Below are positions 1 through 8,087 of a DNA stretch of 64,000 nucleotides, in pieces. Under the pieces are notes generated by a model, which did no database searches, was not told the origin of the DNA, and worked only from the letters and a program-made list of their open reading frames with translations. Every line of letters starts with the position of its first letter. The first letter of the stretch is position 1. The stretch is from NCBI RefSeq assembly GCF_030486595.1, contig NZ_JAUJZH010000007.1, forward strand, positions 124,001 through 188,000, given 5' to 3'. The stretch comes from Variovorax ginsengisoli (GTDB taxonomy: Bacteria > Pseudomonadota > Gammaproteobacteria > Burkholderiales > Burkholderiaceae_C). Both the position numbers and the translations under genes were made by a program.

Positions 1-774
1 GGGGCCCAGGATGCCGTAGTAGGCCATGCGGTTGACCGGCTCCAGGCCGACTTCCTTGAAGGTCGGCACGTTCGGCAGCGCGGCAAGGCGCTGCGGTGCC
101 GACACCACGATCGGCACCAGCTTGCCGCTCTGGATGAACGGCAGCGCCGACGGGATGTTGTCGAACATGATCGCCACCTGCCCGGCCACCACGTCGTTCA
201 GCGCCGGGCCGGCGCCGCGGTAGGGAATGTGCGTGACGTAGGTGTTGGTCAGGCTCTTGTAGAGCTCCATGAGCAGGTGGCCGATGCCGCCCGTGCCCGA
301 GGACGCGTAGGAATACTTGCCGGGATTCTTCTTGAGTTCGGCCACGAACTCGGCGTAGTTCTTGGCCGGGAAGCTCGGGTGCACCGCGATGATGTTCGGC
401 GTCGCCGCGATGTTGACGATCGGCGTGAAGTCGTTGATCGGGTCGTAAGGCGTCTTCGGGTTGATGGCCGGGTTGGCGGCGGTGCTGGACACCGTGGCCA
501 CGCCGAGCTTGTAGCCGTCCGGGGCGGCCCGCGCCGTTTCGGTGGCGCCCACGATGCCGCCGCCGCCGGCTTTGTTGATCACGATCACGCTCTGGCCGAG
601 CGCCTTGCCGAGCGGCTCGGAAATGACGCGCGCCACGATGTCCGTGGTGCCGCCCGGCGCGAACGGCACCTGCAGTTCGATCGGCCGGGTCGGGTAGCCC
701 TGCGCCCAGCTGGAACCGGCGAGCGCGAACAGCGCGGCAGCGCCTGCGAGCGCGCTCCATTGACGACGTTGCAT
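1..774 (-). CDS. Bug/TctC-family tripartite tricarboxylate transporter receptor (partial, C-terminus off window)
   Basis: Periplasmic solute-binding receptor of the Bug (TctC) family, which captures small carboxylates or related solutes. The start is the ATG at 774, preceded by a strong GAGGAGG ribosome site. The N-terminus is a signal peptide ending near SSWAQG. It is followed by the family hallmark [19 protein letters not shown], then by [18 protein letters not shown], typical of the second lobe. 258 codons are visible; the family usually has about 320 residues, so roughly 60 residues lie beyond the left edge. No TctA or TctB membrane gene is seen nearby, which is usual for orphan Bug genes in Burkholderiales. 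The ligand cannot be told from sequence. Confidence 0.92.
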   Translation of the reverse strand, partial: MQRRQWSALAGAAALFALAGSSWAQGYPTRPIELQVPFAPGGTTDIVARVISEPLGKALGQSVIVINKAGGGGIVGATETARAAPDGYKLGVATVSSTAANPAINPKTPYDPINDFTPIVNIAATPNIIAVHPSFPAKNYAEFVAELKKNPGKYSYASSGTGGIGHLLMELYKSLTNTYVTHIPYRGAGPALNDVVAGQVAIMFDNIPSALPFIQSGKLVPIVVSAPQRLAALPNVPTFKEVGLEPVNRMAYYGILGP

Positions 775-852
775 TGAATAGCCTCCTCGGGCCGAGAAAC
801 GAAAAGGCGGATGCTAACGGGTGACGGCCGCCGCCCACCCCGTGGATAACCC

Positions 853-1785
853 ATGGACGACACGGATATCCTCGAAGCGGTGAACTATGCCCAGCTCCTC
901 TTCCCCGACTTCTCCCTCATCGCCTGTGGCTGGCTGCTGTGCCGCTACACCCCCCTTGACCGCCGCGTCTGGGACCAGGTCGAAAGCCTGGTCTACTACT
1001 TTCTTTTTCCGGTGCTGCTTTTCCACTCGATCGTGCGCAGCCCGCTCGACTTCGGCGCCACCTCGAACCTGCTGACCGCGGGCGTGGGCGTCGGCCTGTG
1101 TGGGATCGCGCTTTCTTATGCCCTGCCCTTCCTGCCCGGCATCGGCGCCCATATCGACCGCCGCGACCATGCCGCCAGCGCGCAGATCGCCTTCCGCTTC
1201 AATTCCTTCATCTGCCTCGCCCTGGCCGACCGGATCGCGGGGCCCGAGGGCCTGCTGATGATCGCGGTGCTGATCGGCGTCTGCGTGCCGATGTTCAACA
1301 TCGCGGCGGTCTGGCCGATGACGCGGCACGCTCAGACCGGCCTGGCGCGCCAGCTGCTGCGCAACCCGCTGATCATCGCCACCGTCACCGGGCTCATCGC
1401 CAACCTGCTGGGGCTGGGCGTGCCGACCTGGCTCGAGCCGACGCTGTCGCGCATCGGCGCGGCCTCGCTGGCGCTGGGCCTGATGGCCGCCGGCGCCGGC
1501 ATGCAGTTCGCGACGATCGCGCGCGGCAAGGTGCTGGCGCTGTCGGTGCTGACGATCCGGCACCTGCTGCTGCCCTTGATCGGCTGGTGGCTCGCGGTGG
1601 TGCTCAAGCTTCATCCGGCCCAGGCCGCGGTGCTGCTGACCTTCTCGGCCGTGCCGACCGCCTCGAGCGCCTATGTGCTGGCGGCGCGCATGGGCTACAA
1701 CGGCCCCTACGTCGCCGGGCTGGTGACGCTGTCCACCTTGCTGGGCGTGGCCAGCCTGCCATTCGCGCTGGGGCTGATCCGCTAG
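853..1785 (+). CDS. AEC-family (auxin efflux carrier-like) transporter
   Basis: Inner-membrane secondary transporter of about 310 residues, the normal size for bacterial AEC proteins, with roughly ten hydrophobic segments spread over the whole length. Typical features are the N-terminal segment YYFLFPVLLFHSIV and the C-terminal VLLTFSAVPTASSAYVLA, where AEC proteins carry their conserved small/polar helix. Members export or take up organic anions such as malate or malonate; the substrate here is unknown. It diverges from the truncated Bug receptor, 78 bases away, and is followed after 19 bases by a small secreted protein, possibly cotranscribed. Confidence 0.88.
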   Translation: MDDTDILEAVNYAQLLFPDFSLIACGWLLCRYTPLDRRVWDQVESLVYYFLFPVLLFHSIVRSPLDFGATSNLLTAGVGVGLCGIALSYALPFLPGIGAHIDRRDHAASAQIAFRFNSFICLALADRIAGPEGLLMIAVLIGVCVPMFNIAAVWPMTRHAQTGLARQLLRNPLIIATVTGLIANLLGLGVPTWLEPTLSRIGAASLALGLMAAGAGMQFATIARGKVLALSVLTIRHLLLPLIGWWLAVVLKLHPAQAAVLLTFSAVPTASSAYVLAARMGYNGPYVAGLVTLSTLLGVASLPFALGLIR

Positions 1786-1804
1786 GACCCGCTACGATGC
1801 AGCG

Positions 1805-2233
1805 ATGCGCTACCCGCTCCTGGCCGTCCTTGCCGCATCGTCGCTGACGATAGCGGTCCAGGCGCAGGAGTACACCCGCTACCAGGGCAGCTGGAGCGGG
1901 CCCTTCCTGTTCTACGTGGCGCAGCAGGACACCGGCACCCAGGGATCGCCCGAGGTCTTCGCGGGCACGCTGCAGATCGAGATCGACGGCGCGGTGCGCG
2001 GCGCAGTGCCCGACGCGGCCTGCACCCTGGCGGGTTCGAGCATGGACTACATCACGCCGGCCAATGCCTCGATCGACCTGGTGGCGAGCGGCTGCCGCGA
2101 TGCGCGGTTCAACGGCCACTTCGTCGGCAAGCTGATCCTCAACCCGCAGCTGAAGTACGCCTCGATCCGGCTCAGCTCGATGCGTTCGCTGGACGCCGGC
2201 ACCGCCCAGATCTCGGCCATCATCCGGCACTGA
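1805..2233 (+). CDS. small secreted protein of unknown function
   Basis: 142 residues with a clear Sec signal peptide (hydrophobic LLAVLAASSLTIAVQAQ, predicted cleavage after AQA). The mature part, about 122 residues, looks like an all-beta domain: it alternates short hydrophobic strands with Gly/Asp turns and has two cysteines (in DAACTLAG and ASGCRDARF) placed to form a disulfide in the periplasm. I do not recognise a family. It starts 19 bases after the AEC transporter gene on the same strand. Its last 14 bases overlap the end of queG on the opposite strand. A function linked to the transporter is possible but unsupported. Confidence 0.7.
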   Translation: MRYPLLAVLAASSLTIAVQAQEYTRYQGSWSGPFLFYVAQQDTGTQGSPEVFAGTLQIEIDGAVRGAVPDAACTLAGSSMDYITPANASIDLVASGCRDARFNGHFVGKLILNPQLKYASIRLSSMRSLDAGTAQISAIIRH

Positions 2234-3290
2234 CCGCCAGCGCCCACGCCACGTGTTCTCGGACCAGCGCGCTGGCATCATCGCTGCGGCTGGCCAGCGC
2301 GGCACGGGCGCCCGCGTCGCCGGCACGCAATGCGTTGCCGAGCGCCACCGCCACGTTGCGCAGCCAGCGCTCGTGGCCGATGCGGCGGATCGGACTGCCT
2401 TCGGTGAAGCGCAGGAAATCGGCCTCGGTCCAGGCGAACAGCTCGGCCAGCTGCCGGCCGGTGAGGCCGTCGCGGGCATCGAAATCGGGCAAGGCGCTCT
2501 TCTTTGCGAACTTGTTCCAGGGGCAGGCCAGCTGGCAGTCGTCGCAGCCGTAGATGCGGTTGCCGATCAGCGGCCGCAGCTCGAGCGGAATCGGCCCGGC
2601 ATGCTCGATCGTCAGGTAGGAGATGCAGCGCCGGGCGTCGAGCCGGTGCGGCGCGACGATGGCGCGGGTCGGGCAGATGTCGATGCAGGCGCTGCAGCTG
2701 CCGCAGTGCGGCGTCACCGGCTCGCTCGGCGGCAGCGCCATGTCGACGTAGATCTCACCGAGGAAGAACATCGAGCCGGCCTCGCGGTCGAGCACCAGCG
2801 TGTGCTTGCCGCGCCAGCCCTGGCCGCTGCGCGAGGCCAGCTCGGCCTCGAGCACCGGTGCCGAATCGGTGAAGGCGCGGTGGCCGAAGGGCCCGACCTC
2901 GTCGGCGATGCGCTCGGCCAGCTTCGCCAGCCGCGCGCGCAGCACCTTGTGGTAATCGCGGCCGCGGGCATAGAGCGAGACGATGCCTTCGGCGGGCCGC
3001 GCGAGCCGCGCGAATTCGATCGCCTGCCAGTCGTCCGGCGTCGCGCGCGGCAGGTAGTCCATGCGCGCCGTGATGACCGAGACCGTGCCCGGCACCAGCT
3101 CGGCCGGCCGCGCGCGGCGCGTGCCGTGGGCGGCCATGTAGTGCATGTCGCCGTGGAAGCCTTCGGCCAGCCATTGCATCAATCCGGCCTCGGCGCTCGA
3201 CAGGTCGACACCGGCGATGCCGATTTGGGAGAATCCGAGCTCCCGGGCCAAGGCCTGAATCCTGTTGACGATTTGATGGCTGCCGATCAC
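2220..3290 (-). CDS. queG: epoxyqueuosine reductase QueG
   Basis: Cobalamin- and iron-sulfur-dependent reductase that performs the last step of queuosine synthesis on tRNA (epoxyqueuosine to queuosine). The family pattern is complete in 356 residues: the catalytic-Asp region FTDSAPVLEAELA (Asp about 142); the first 4Fe-4S motif CGSCSACIDICP (about 196-207); a further Cys near 222; and CDDCQLACPWNK (about 249-260). The C-terminus has HEAT-like helices. The start is taken as the GTG at 3290 (VIGSHQIVNRIQ) because homology begins there and no ATG lies before residue 38. This places the first codons over the 5' end of the divergent tsaE gene. An upstream in-frame GTG exists, so the exact start is uncertain. 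Confidence 0.93.
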   Translation of the reverse strand: MIGSHQIVNRIQALARELGFSQIGIAGVDLSSAEAGLMQWLAEGFHGDMHYMAAHGTRRARPAELVPGTVSVITARMDYLPRATPDDWQAIEFARLARPAEGIVSLYARGRDYHKVLRARLAKLAERIADEVGPFGHRAFTDSAPVLEAELASRSGQGWRGKHTLVLDREAGSMFFLGEIYVDMALPPSEPVTPHCGSCSACIDICPTRAIVAPHRLDARRCISYLTIEHAGPIPLELRPLIGNRIYGCDDCQLACPWNKFAKKSALPDFDARDGLTGRQLAELFAWTEADFLRFTEGSPIRRIGHERWLRNVAVALGNALRAGDAGARAALASRSDDASALVREHVAWALAVSAG

Positions 3291-3773
3291 CTGCCGATTG
3301 TAGAAACGCACAGCGCGACCCAGGTCTGGCGCACCGAGGCCGACACCGAGGCCCTGGCGCTGGCGCTGGCGCGCTCGCCTGCGCTGCGCGACGCCTTCGT
3401 CTCGCTGCAGGGCGACCTCGGCGCCGGCAAGACCACCTTCGTGCGCCACCTGCTGCGCGCGCTCGGCATCGCCGGGCGCATCAAGAGCCCGACCTACGCG
3501 GTGGTGGAGCCACACGAGGCACCCGATGGCCTAGCGATCTTCCATTTCGACTTCTATCGCTTCAGCGATCCGCGCGAATGGGAGGACGCCGGTTTCCGTG
3601 ACATCTTCGCGGGCCCGGGCCTCAAGCTGGCCGAATGGCCCGAAAACGCGGCCGGGCGCATTCCTCTTGCGGACCTCGCTATTAAAATCGAAGCAATGAC
3701 CGACGACACCCGCACCGTGACACTGCGCGCCCACACCGAGCGAGGCACGCGCCTGCTCGCGGCCACTGCATGA
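3276..3773 (+). CDS. tsaE: tRNA threonylcarbamoyladenosine biosynthesis ATPase TsaE
   Basis: Small P-loop ATPase that works with TsaD and TsaB to place threonylcarbamoyl on A37 of ANN-decoding tRNAs. The 165 residues match the family length. Walker A is GDLGAGKTT (about 46-54), followed by the family motifs SPTYAVVEPHE and FHFDFYRFSDPREWEDAGF. The start at 3276 gives the standard N-terminal helix; a longer open frame upstream is only antisense to queG. It is head to head with queG, the 5' ends overlapping by about 15 bases. It overlaps amiC by ATGA, so tsaE-amiC are translationally coupled. tsaD itself lies at 62260-63297. Confidence 0.95.
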   Translation: MAADHLPIVETHSATQVWRTEADTEALALALARSPALRDAFVSLQGDLGAGKTTFVRHLLRALGIAGRIKSPTYAVVEPHEAPDGLAIFHFDFYRFSDPREWEDAGFRDIFAGPGLKLAEWPENAAGRIPLADLAIKIEAMTDDTRTVTLRAHTERGTRLLAATA

Positions 3774-5236
3774 AGGCGAGCGGACTGAAGCGGCGCGTGC
3801 TGCTGCAAGGCGGCAGCGTGGCGCTGCTGCTGGGCCTGCACGAGATCGCCCGCGGTGCCACCATCATGGCGGTGCGGGTATGGCCCGCGGCCGACTACAC
3901 CCGCGTCACGATCGAATCCGACGGCCGCCTCAGTTCGCAGCAGCTGGTGGTCGGCAGCCCGCCGCGGCTGGCGGTCGACATCACCGGCATCGAGCTCAAT
4001 CCGGCCCTGCGCGAGCTGGTCGGCAAGATCAAGCCCGACGACCCCTTCATCAACGGCCTGCGCGTCGGCCAGTTCGCGCCCGGCGTGGTGCGCATCGTCT
4101 TCGACCTCAAGCAGGCGGTGGCGCCGCAGGTGTTCTCGCTGGCGCCGGTGGCGGCCTACCGCGACCGGCTGGTGCTCGACCTCTATCCGCAGCAGGCGAC
4201 CGACCCGCTCGAGTCGCTGATCGCCGAACGCATGCGCGAGGCGCCCAAGGCGGCGCCCCCCGACGCGGCGACGGCATCGTCGCAGCCGCCCGCCGGCGGC
4301 CCGGTCGACCCGCTGGGCGACCTGATGGCCCAGCAGGCCGCGCGGCCGCCCTCGCGCGGCGCGCCGCAGGGTTCGCCGCCGCAGGTGTCGGTCTCGCAGG
4401 CCAATCGTCCCTCGGCCCCGGTCGGCCCGATGCCGATGCCGATGCCGCCCCTGGCCAGCGCGCCGCCGCCGGCCGAGCCAGCGACCCGGGGCGCGACCGC
4501 CAGCCAGACCGATCGCATCATCATCGTCGCGCTCGATCCGGGCCACGGTGGCGAAGACCCCGGCGCCATCGGCTCCAACGGCACGCGCGAGAAAGACATC
4601 GTGCTGCAGATCGCGCACCGGCTGCGGGCCCGCATCAACGCCAGCAGCGTCAACGGCAATCCGATGCGCGCCTTCCTCACCCGCGATGCCGACTTCTTCG
4701 TGCCGCTGGGCGTGCGCGTGCAGAAGGCGCGGCGGGTGCAGGCCGACCTCTTCGTCAGCATCCATGCCGATGCCTTCACCACGCCCGACGCGCGCGGCGC
4801 CAGCGTGTTCGCGCTGAGCCAGGGCGGCGCGTCGAGCAGCGCCGCGCGCTGGCTCGCCAACAAGGAGAACCAGGCCGACAAGGTCGGCGGCGTCAACGTC
4901 GGCAACCACGAGGTGCAGGTGCAGCGCGCGCTGCTCGACATGAGCACCACGGCGCAGATCAACGACAGCCTCAAGCTCGGCGGCGCGATGATCGGCGAGA
5001 TCAAGGGCATCGGCGCACGGCTGCACAAGGGGCAGGTCGAGCAGGCCGGCTTCGCGGTGCTCAAGGCGCCCGACATCCCGAGCGTGCTGGTCGAGACCGC
5101 GTTCATCAGCAATCCCGAAGAAGAAGCCAAGCTGCGCAGCACCGCCTACCAGGAAGAGCTGGCCGATGCGCTGATGCGCGGCATCCAGCGCTACTTCGCG
5201 CAGAACCCGCCGCTGGCGCGCAGCCGGCAGCTGTAG
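3770..5236 (+). CDS. amiC: N-acetylmuramoyl-L-alanine amidase AmiC (AMIN + Amidase_3, Tat signal)
   Basis: Periplasmic zinc amidase that cleaves septal peptidoglycan during cell separation. The N-terminus has a twin-arginine type signal (LKRRVLLQGGSVALLLG), as in E. coli AmiA and AmiC. An AMIN targeting domain occupies roughly residues 33-140. A Pro/Ala-rich linker (150-245) contains a short MPMPMP repeat. The Amidase_3 domain runs from about 250 to 475, with zinc ligands in DPGHGGEDPGA (His259), REKD (Glu274) and VSIHADAF (His332), and the catalytic Glu in VLVETAFISN. It overlaps tsaE by four bases. It would be activated by an EnvC/NlpD-type partner, not seen here. Confidence 0.95.
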   Translation: MKASGLKRRVLLQGGSVALLLGLHEIARGATIMAVRVWPAADYTRVTIESDGRLSSQQLVVGSPPRLAVDITGIELNPALRELVGKIKPDDPFINGLRVGQFAPGVVRIVFDLKQAVAPQVFSLAPVAAYRDRLVLDLYPQQATDPLESLIAERMREAPKAAPPDAATASSQPPAGGPVDPLGDLMAQQAARPPSRGAPQGSPPQVSVSQANRPSAPVGPMPMPMPPLASAPPPAEPATRGATASQTDRIIIVALDPGHGGEDPGAIGSNGTREKDIVLQIAHRLRARINASSVNGNPMRAFLTRDADFFVPLGVRVQKARRVQADLFVSIHADAFTTPDARGASVFALSQGGASSSAARWLANKENQADKVGGVNVGNHEVQVQRALLDMSTTAQINDSLKLGGAMIGEIKGIGARLHKGQVEQAGFAVLKAPDIPSVLVETAFISNPEEEAKLRSTAYQEELADALMRGIQRYFAQNPPLARSRQL

Positions 5237-5247
5237 CGCGGGCGCGC

Positions 5248-6216
5248 TTACTCGGCCTCGATCCCGGCCGCCTTGACGATGCGGCCCCACTTCTGAGATT
5301 CGGCGGCCTGAAACTTCGCCAGCTCCTCGGGCGAGCTGGTGAAGACCTCGGTGCCGGTGGGTTCGTAGAACGCGGTCTTCGCGGCCTCGCTCCTTGCGGC
5401 CTTCACCAGCATTTCATTGAGGCGCTTGACCACCGCGGGCGGGGTCTTCGCCGGGGCGTAGGCCGCGAACCAATAGCCCATCTCGTAGCCCTTCACGCCG
5501 GCCTCGGCGATGGTCGGCACATCGGGCGCCAGCGGCGAACGCTTGGCGCCCGAGACGCCGAGCGCGCGCAGCTTGCCGGCCTTGACCTGCGGCAGGCCGG
5601 TGGCGGTGTCGGTGATCATCATGTGGATCTGGCCGCCCAGCAGGTCTGTCACGGCCAGCGTGTTGCTCTTGTAGGGCACGTGCAGCAGCTGGATGCCGGC
5701 CATCTGCTGCAGCAGCTCGCCGGCCATGCGGCTCGACGAACTGCCGCTGCCGAAGCTGTACTTGCCCGGGTCCTTCTTCGCCAGCGCGATGAACTCGGCG
5801 ACGCTCTTGGCCGGAAACGAGGGATTGACCACCATGATCTGCCCGCCCTTGCCGAGCGCGGCGACCGGCGCGTAGTCCTTCACCGGGTCGTAGGGCAGCT
5901 TCTTGAACAGGTGCTCGTTGGCCGCGTGGGTGGTGTTGGTGGTGATCAGCACGGTGTAGCCGTCGGCCGGGGCCTTGGCGACCTGCTGCGAGGCGATGAA
6001 GCCGCTGGCGCCGGCCTTGTTGTCGATCACCACCGGCTGCTTGGTCTCTGCCGTGATGCCGTTGCCCAGCGCGCGCGCGATCTGATCGGTCGCGGTGCCG
6101 GCAGCGAACGGAACCACGAAGGTGATGGCCTTGTCGGGGAAGGCCTGGGCCTGGCCCAGCATGGGCGCAAGGGCCAGGGCGGCGGCGACCAGCACGGTTG
6201 GTTTGAGGCTTTTCAT
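5248..6216 (-). CDS. Bug/TctC-family tripartite tricarboxylate transporter receptor
   Basis: Periplasmic binding protein of 322 residues, full family length. The start is the ATG at 6216 behind CCGGAGACAGACA; an open frame 17 codons longer lacks a ribosome site. The signal peptide ends at GQAQA, followed by FPDKAITFVVPFAAGTATDQ, the Bug N-terminal signature. YKSNTLAVTDLLGGQIHMM marks the second lobe. The gene lies 51 bases downstream of the AtuA-like pair on the same strand, so the receptor probably captures the compound those enzymes act on. No TctAB subunits are present in the window. Confidence 0.92.
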   Translation of the reverse strand: MKSLKPTVLVAAALALAPMLGQAQAFPDKAITFVVPFAAGTATDQIARALGNGITAETKQPVVIDNKAGASGFIASQQVAKAPADGYTVLITTNTTHAANEHLFKKLPYDPVKDYAPVAALGKGGQIMVVNPSFPAKSVAEFIALAKKDPGKYSFGSGSSSSRMAGELLQQMAGIQLLHVPYKSNTLAVTDLLGGQIHMMITDTATGLPQVKAGKLRALGVSGAKRSPLAPDVPTIAEAGVKGYEMGYWFAAYAPAKTPPAVVKRLNEMLVKAARSEAAKTAFYEPTGTEVFTSSPEELAKFQAAESQKWGRIVKAAGIEAE

Positions 6217-6267
6217 TGTCTGTCTCCGGGAAGTTGGAATGGTTCGAAAGCGAGAAGAATCAGTCAC

Positions 6268-6633
6268 TCAGGGCGGCGCCTGGCCGACAAGCTCCCGGGC
6301 CAGCGACGGCGGCACCTCGATCGGCATGTCGAGCAGCAGGAAGGACAGCGCCTTGCCGTGCGTGTCGAGGTTCAGCGCATCGTTGACGCCGCCGTCGAGC
6401 ACGCCGTCGAGAACGAAGTTCATCGCCTGCAGCTTCGGCAGCAGGAAGCGCTGGACCTGGCTCGGCGAGCGATGGCGGAAGCAGGCCGCCACGCGCTCCG
6501 GCGTCAGCTGCGCCACCAGCAGCGGATACAGCGAGGGGTGCCAGGCGATGACGCTGATGTTGGAGCGGTCGCCCTTGTCGCCGGTGCGGCCGTGGGCGGC
6601 CCGGTAGAGCGGGACCGTGATGTCGTGGCTCAT
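6268..6633 (-). CDS. AtuA-like small subunit (C-terminal ferredoxin-fold-like domain)
   Basis: A 121-residue protein matching the C-terminal domain that follows DUF1446 in single-chain AtuA-type proteins. Recognisable elements are AHGRTGDKGDRSNISV near the start and LPKLQAMNFVLDGVLDGGV in the middle. It overlaps the large AtuA-like gene by ATGA (6630-6633), strongly suggesting stoichiometric synthesis of two subunits that are one chain in some relatives. AtuA in Pseudomonas belongs to the acyclic terpene (citronellol/geraniol) pathway, but its biochemical role is unsettled. No other atu genes are seen here, so the substrate may be quite different. Confidence 0.82.
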   Translation of the reverse strand: MSHDITVPLYRAAHGRTGDKGDRSNISVIAWHPSLYPLLVAQLTPERVAACFRHRSPSQVQRFLLPKLQAMNFVLDGVLDGGVNDALNLDTHGKALSFLLLDMPIEVPPSLARELVGQAPP

Positions 6634-8015
6634 TGTGCTGGCTCCTCGAGCATTTCAAAACCCACCGGCACCGCCTCGCGCGGCAGCAGGCACGAGAGCG
6701 TGTTGAGCCGCGGCGTGAGCGTGGTGCGGACACCGCCGCCGCCGGCCGGCCCGCAGGTGTAGAGCGCCATGACCTCGCGCCCCAGCCGCTCGGCCTGGGC
6801 CCGCTCGGCATGGGTCGCGGCGACGCGCAGGCGGATGTCGCGCAAGCCCGAATCCGCGGTGGCGGCGAGCGCATGGCCGGCGTCGTCGCCCAGGATGCTG
6901 AGCGCGCCGATCAGGTCGACGCGCAACGCGAGGCCGTCGAGCCGCTGCCGCAGCACATCGGCCGCGAGCCGGGCGCGCGCCTCGGCGCGCGGGCCGGCAT
7001 AGGAGATCTCGCCCTCAGCCAGCCAGCCGCCCTCATGGCAGACATTGACCTTGTAGTGGCTCGGCCGCGCATGGCCGCGCACGCCGCGCAGCGCCACCCG
7101 GTCGGGTCCCACCGCCTCGACTTCGGCTTCGGCGATGTCGGCCACGACGTCGGGTGTCAGGTAGCCGGCGGGATCGTGCACCTCGTAGAGCAACTGCTCC
7201 TTCACGGTGGCCTCGGTCACGAGGCCGCCGGTGCCACCCGCCTTGCCGATGACGCAGCGGCCGTCGGCATCGATCTCGGCGATCGGGAAGCCGACCTGCG
7301 CCAGGCCCGGCACGTCCTTGTAGCCCGGATCGGCGAAGTAGCCGCCGCACACCTGCGCGCCGCATTCCAGCAGATGGCCCGCCATCGTGGCGCGGCCGAG
7401 CTTGTCCCACTCGTCGCTGCGCCAGCCGAAGTGGGACATCGCCGGACCGACCGCGAGCGATGGATCGGCCACCCGGCCGCAGACCACCACCTGCGCCCCC
7501 GCGTCGAGCGCGGCGGCGATCGGCTCGGCACCGATGTAGGCGTTGGCACTGACCAGCCGGATGCCGTCCATGCGGTCGCCGAACTCACGCCGCAGCAGCG
7601 CGAGCTGCGCGGGCGCCGAGAGGTCGTCGCCCTGCACCACCGCGATCCTTGGCGGCGCGATGCCGAGCTCGCGCGCCAGCCGGGCGATGTGGCGGGCCGC
7701 GGCGCGCGGATGGGCGGCGCCGAAATTGCTCACTATGCGGATGCCATGCGCGAGGCAGCGCGCCAGCACCGGGCGCAGCATGGCGTCGAGCAGGGGCTCG
7801 TAGCCGGCCTCGGGGTCGGCGCGGCGGCGCAGCTGCGCCAGCGCCAGCGTGCGCTCGGCCAGGGTTTCGAAGATCAGGAAGGCGCGCTGGCCGGCGGGGC
7901 CTTGGGCCAGCCGCGCGATCAGCGTGTCGACGACCGGGCCGGCCGCGTCGGTGCGGTCGCCGGAGAAACCGGCGGCACAGCCGATCAGGAGCGCGGGGTG
8001 GTCGATGCGGTTCAT
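6630..8015 (-). CDS. AtuA-family (DUF1446) protein, large subunit
   Basis: 461 residues belonging to the acyclic terpene utilisation AtuA/DUF1446 family. Supporting motifs are LIGCAAGFSGDRTDAA at the N-terminus, IVSNFGAAHPRAAARH, the repeated Gly-rich VVCGRVADPSLAVGPA, and GGTGGLVTEATVKEQLLYE. Family members accompany acyl-CoA catabolic genes; the reaction is not firmly known. The gene heads a three-gene minus-strand unit (large subunit, small subunit, Bug receptor) and is divergent from a LysR regulator across 72 bases, the standard layout of an inducible catabolic operon. Which carboxylate or terpene-like compound is used cannot be inferred. Confidence 0.85.
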   Translation of the reverse strand: MNRIDHPALLIGCAAGFSGDRTDAAGPVVDTLIARLAQGPAGQRAFLIFETLAERTLALAQLRRRADPEAGYEPLLDAMLRPVLARCLAHGIRIVSNFGAAHPRAAARHIARLARELGIAPPRIAVVQGDDLSAPAQLALLRREFGDRMDGIRLVSANAYIGAEPIAAALDAGAQVVVCGRVADPSLAVGPAMSHFGWRSDEWDKLGRATMAGHLLECGAQVCGGYFADPGYKDVPGLAQVGFPIAEIDADGRCVIGKAGGTGGLVTEATVKEQLLYEVHDPAGYLTPDVVADIAEAEVEAVGPDRVALRGVRGHARPSHYKVNVCHEGGWLAEGEISYAGPRAEARARLAADVLRQRLDGLALRVDLIGALSILGDDAGHALAATADSGLRDIRLRVAATHAERAQAERLGREVMALYTCGPAGGGGVRTTLTPRLNTLSCLLPREAVPVGFEMLEEPAQ

Positions 8016-8087
8016 GGTGGTCGCACTTTAGTCCTGACAAAATCATCCGTGAAATCGAAAGTTCGGATAGATTCATCCAAGATTCAA
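8016..8087. promoter_or_regulatory. divergent LysR/AtuA control region
   Basis: The 72 bases between the AtuA-like operon and the LysR gene are clearly more AT-rich than their surroundings. They contain a dyad ATCCG (8045-8049) / CGGAT (8064-8068), 14 bases apart, and a directly repeated TCATCC (8044 and 8073). LysR-type activators commonly bind such dyads between divergent genes. The exact operator is inferred. Confidence 0.45.

Noticed and set aside
4428..4452. Short tandem repeat of CCGATG units
   Set aside because: It encodes the MPMPMP stretch of the flexible AmiC linker in frame, so it is a coding microrepeat, not a separate element.
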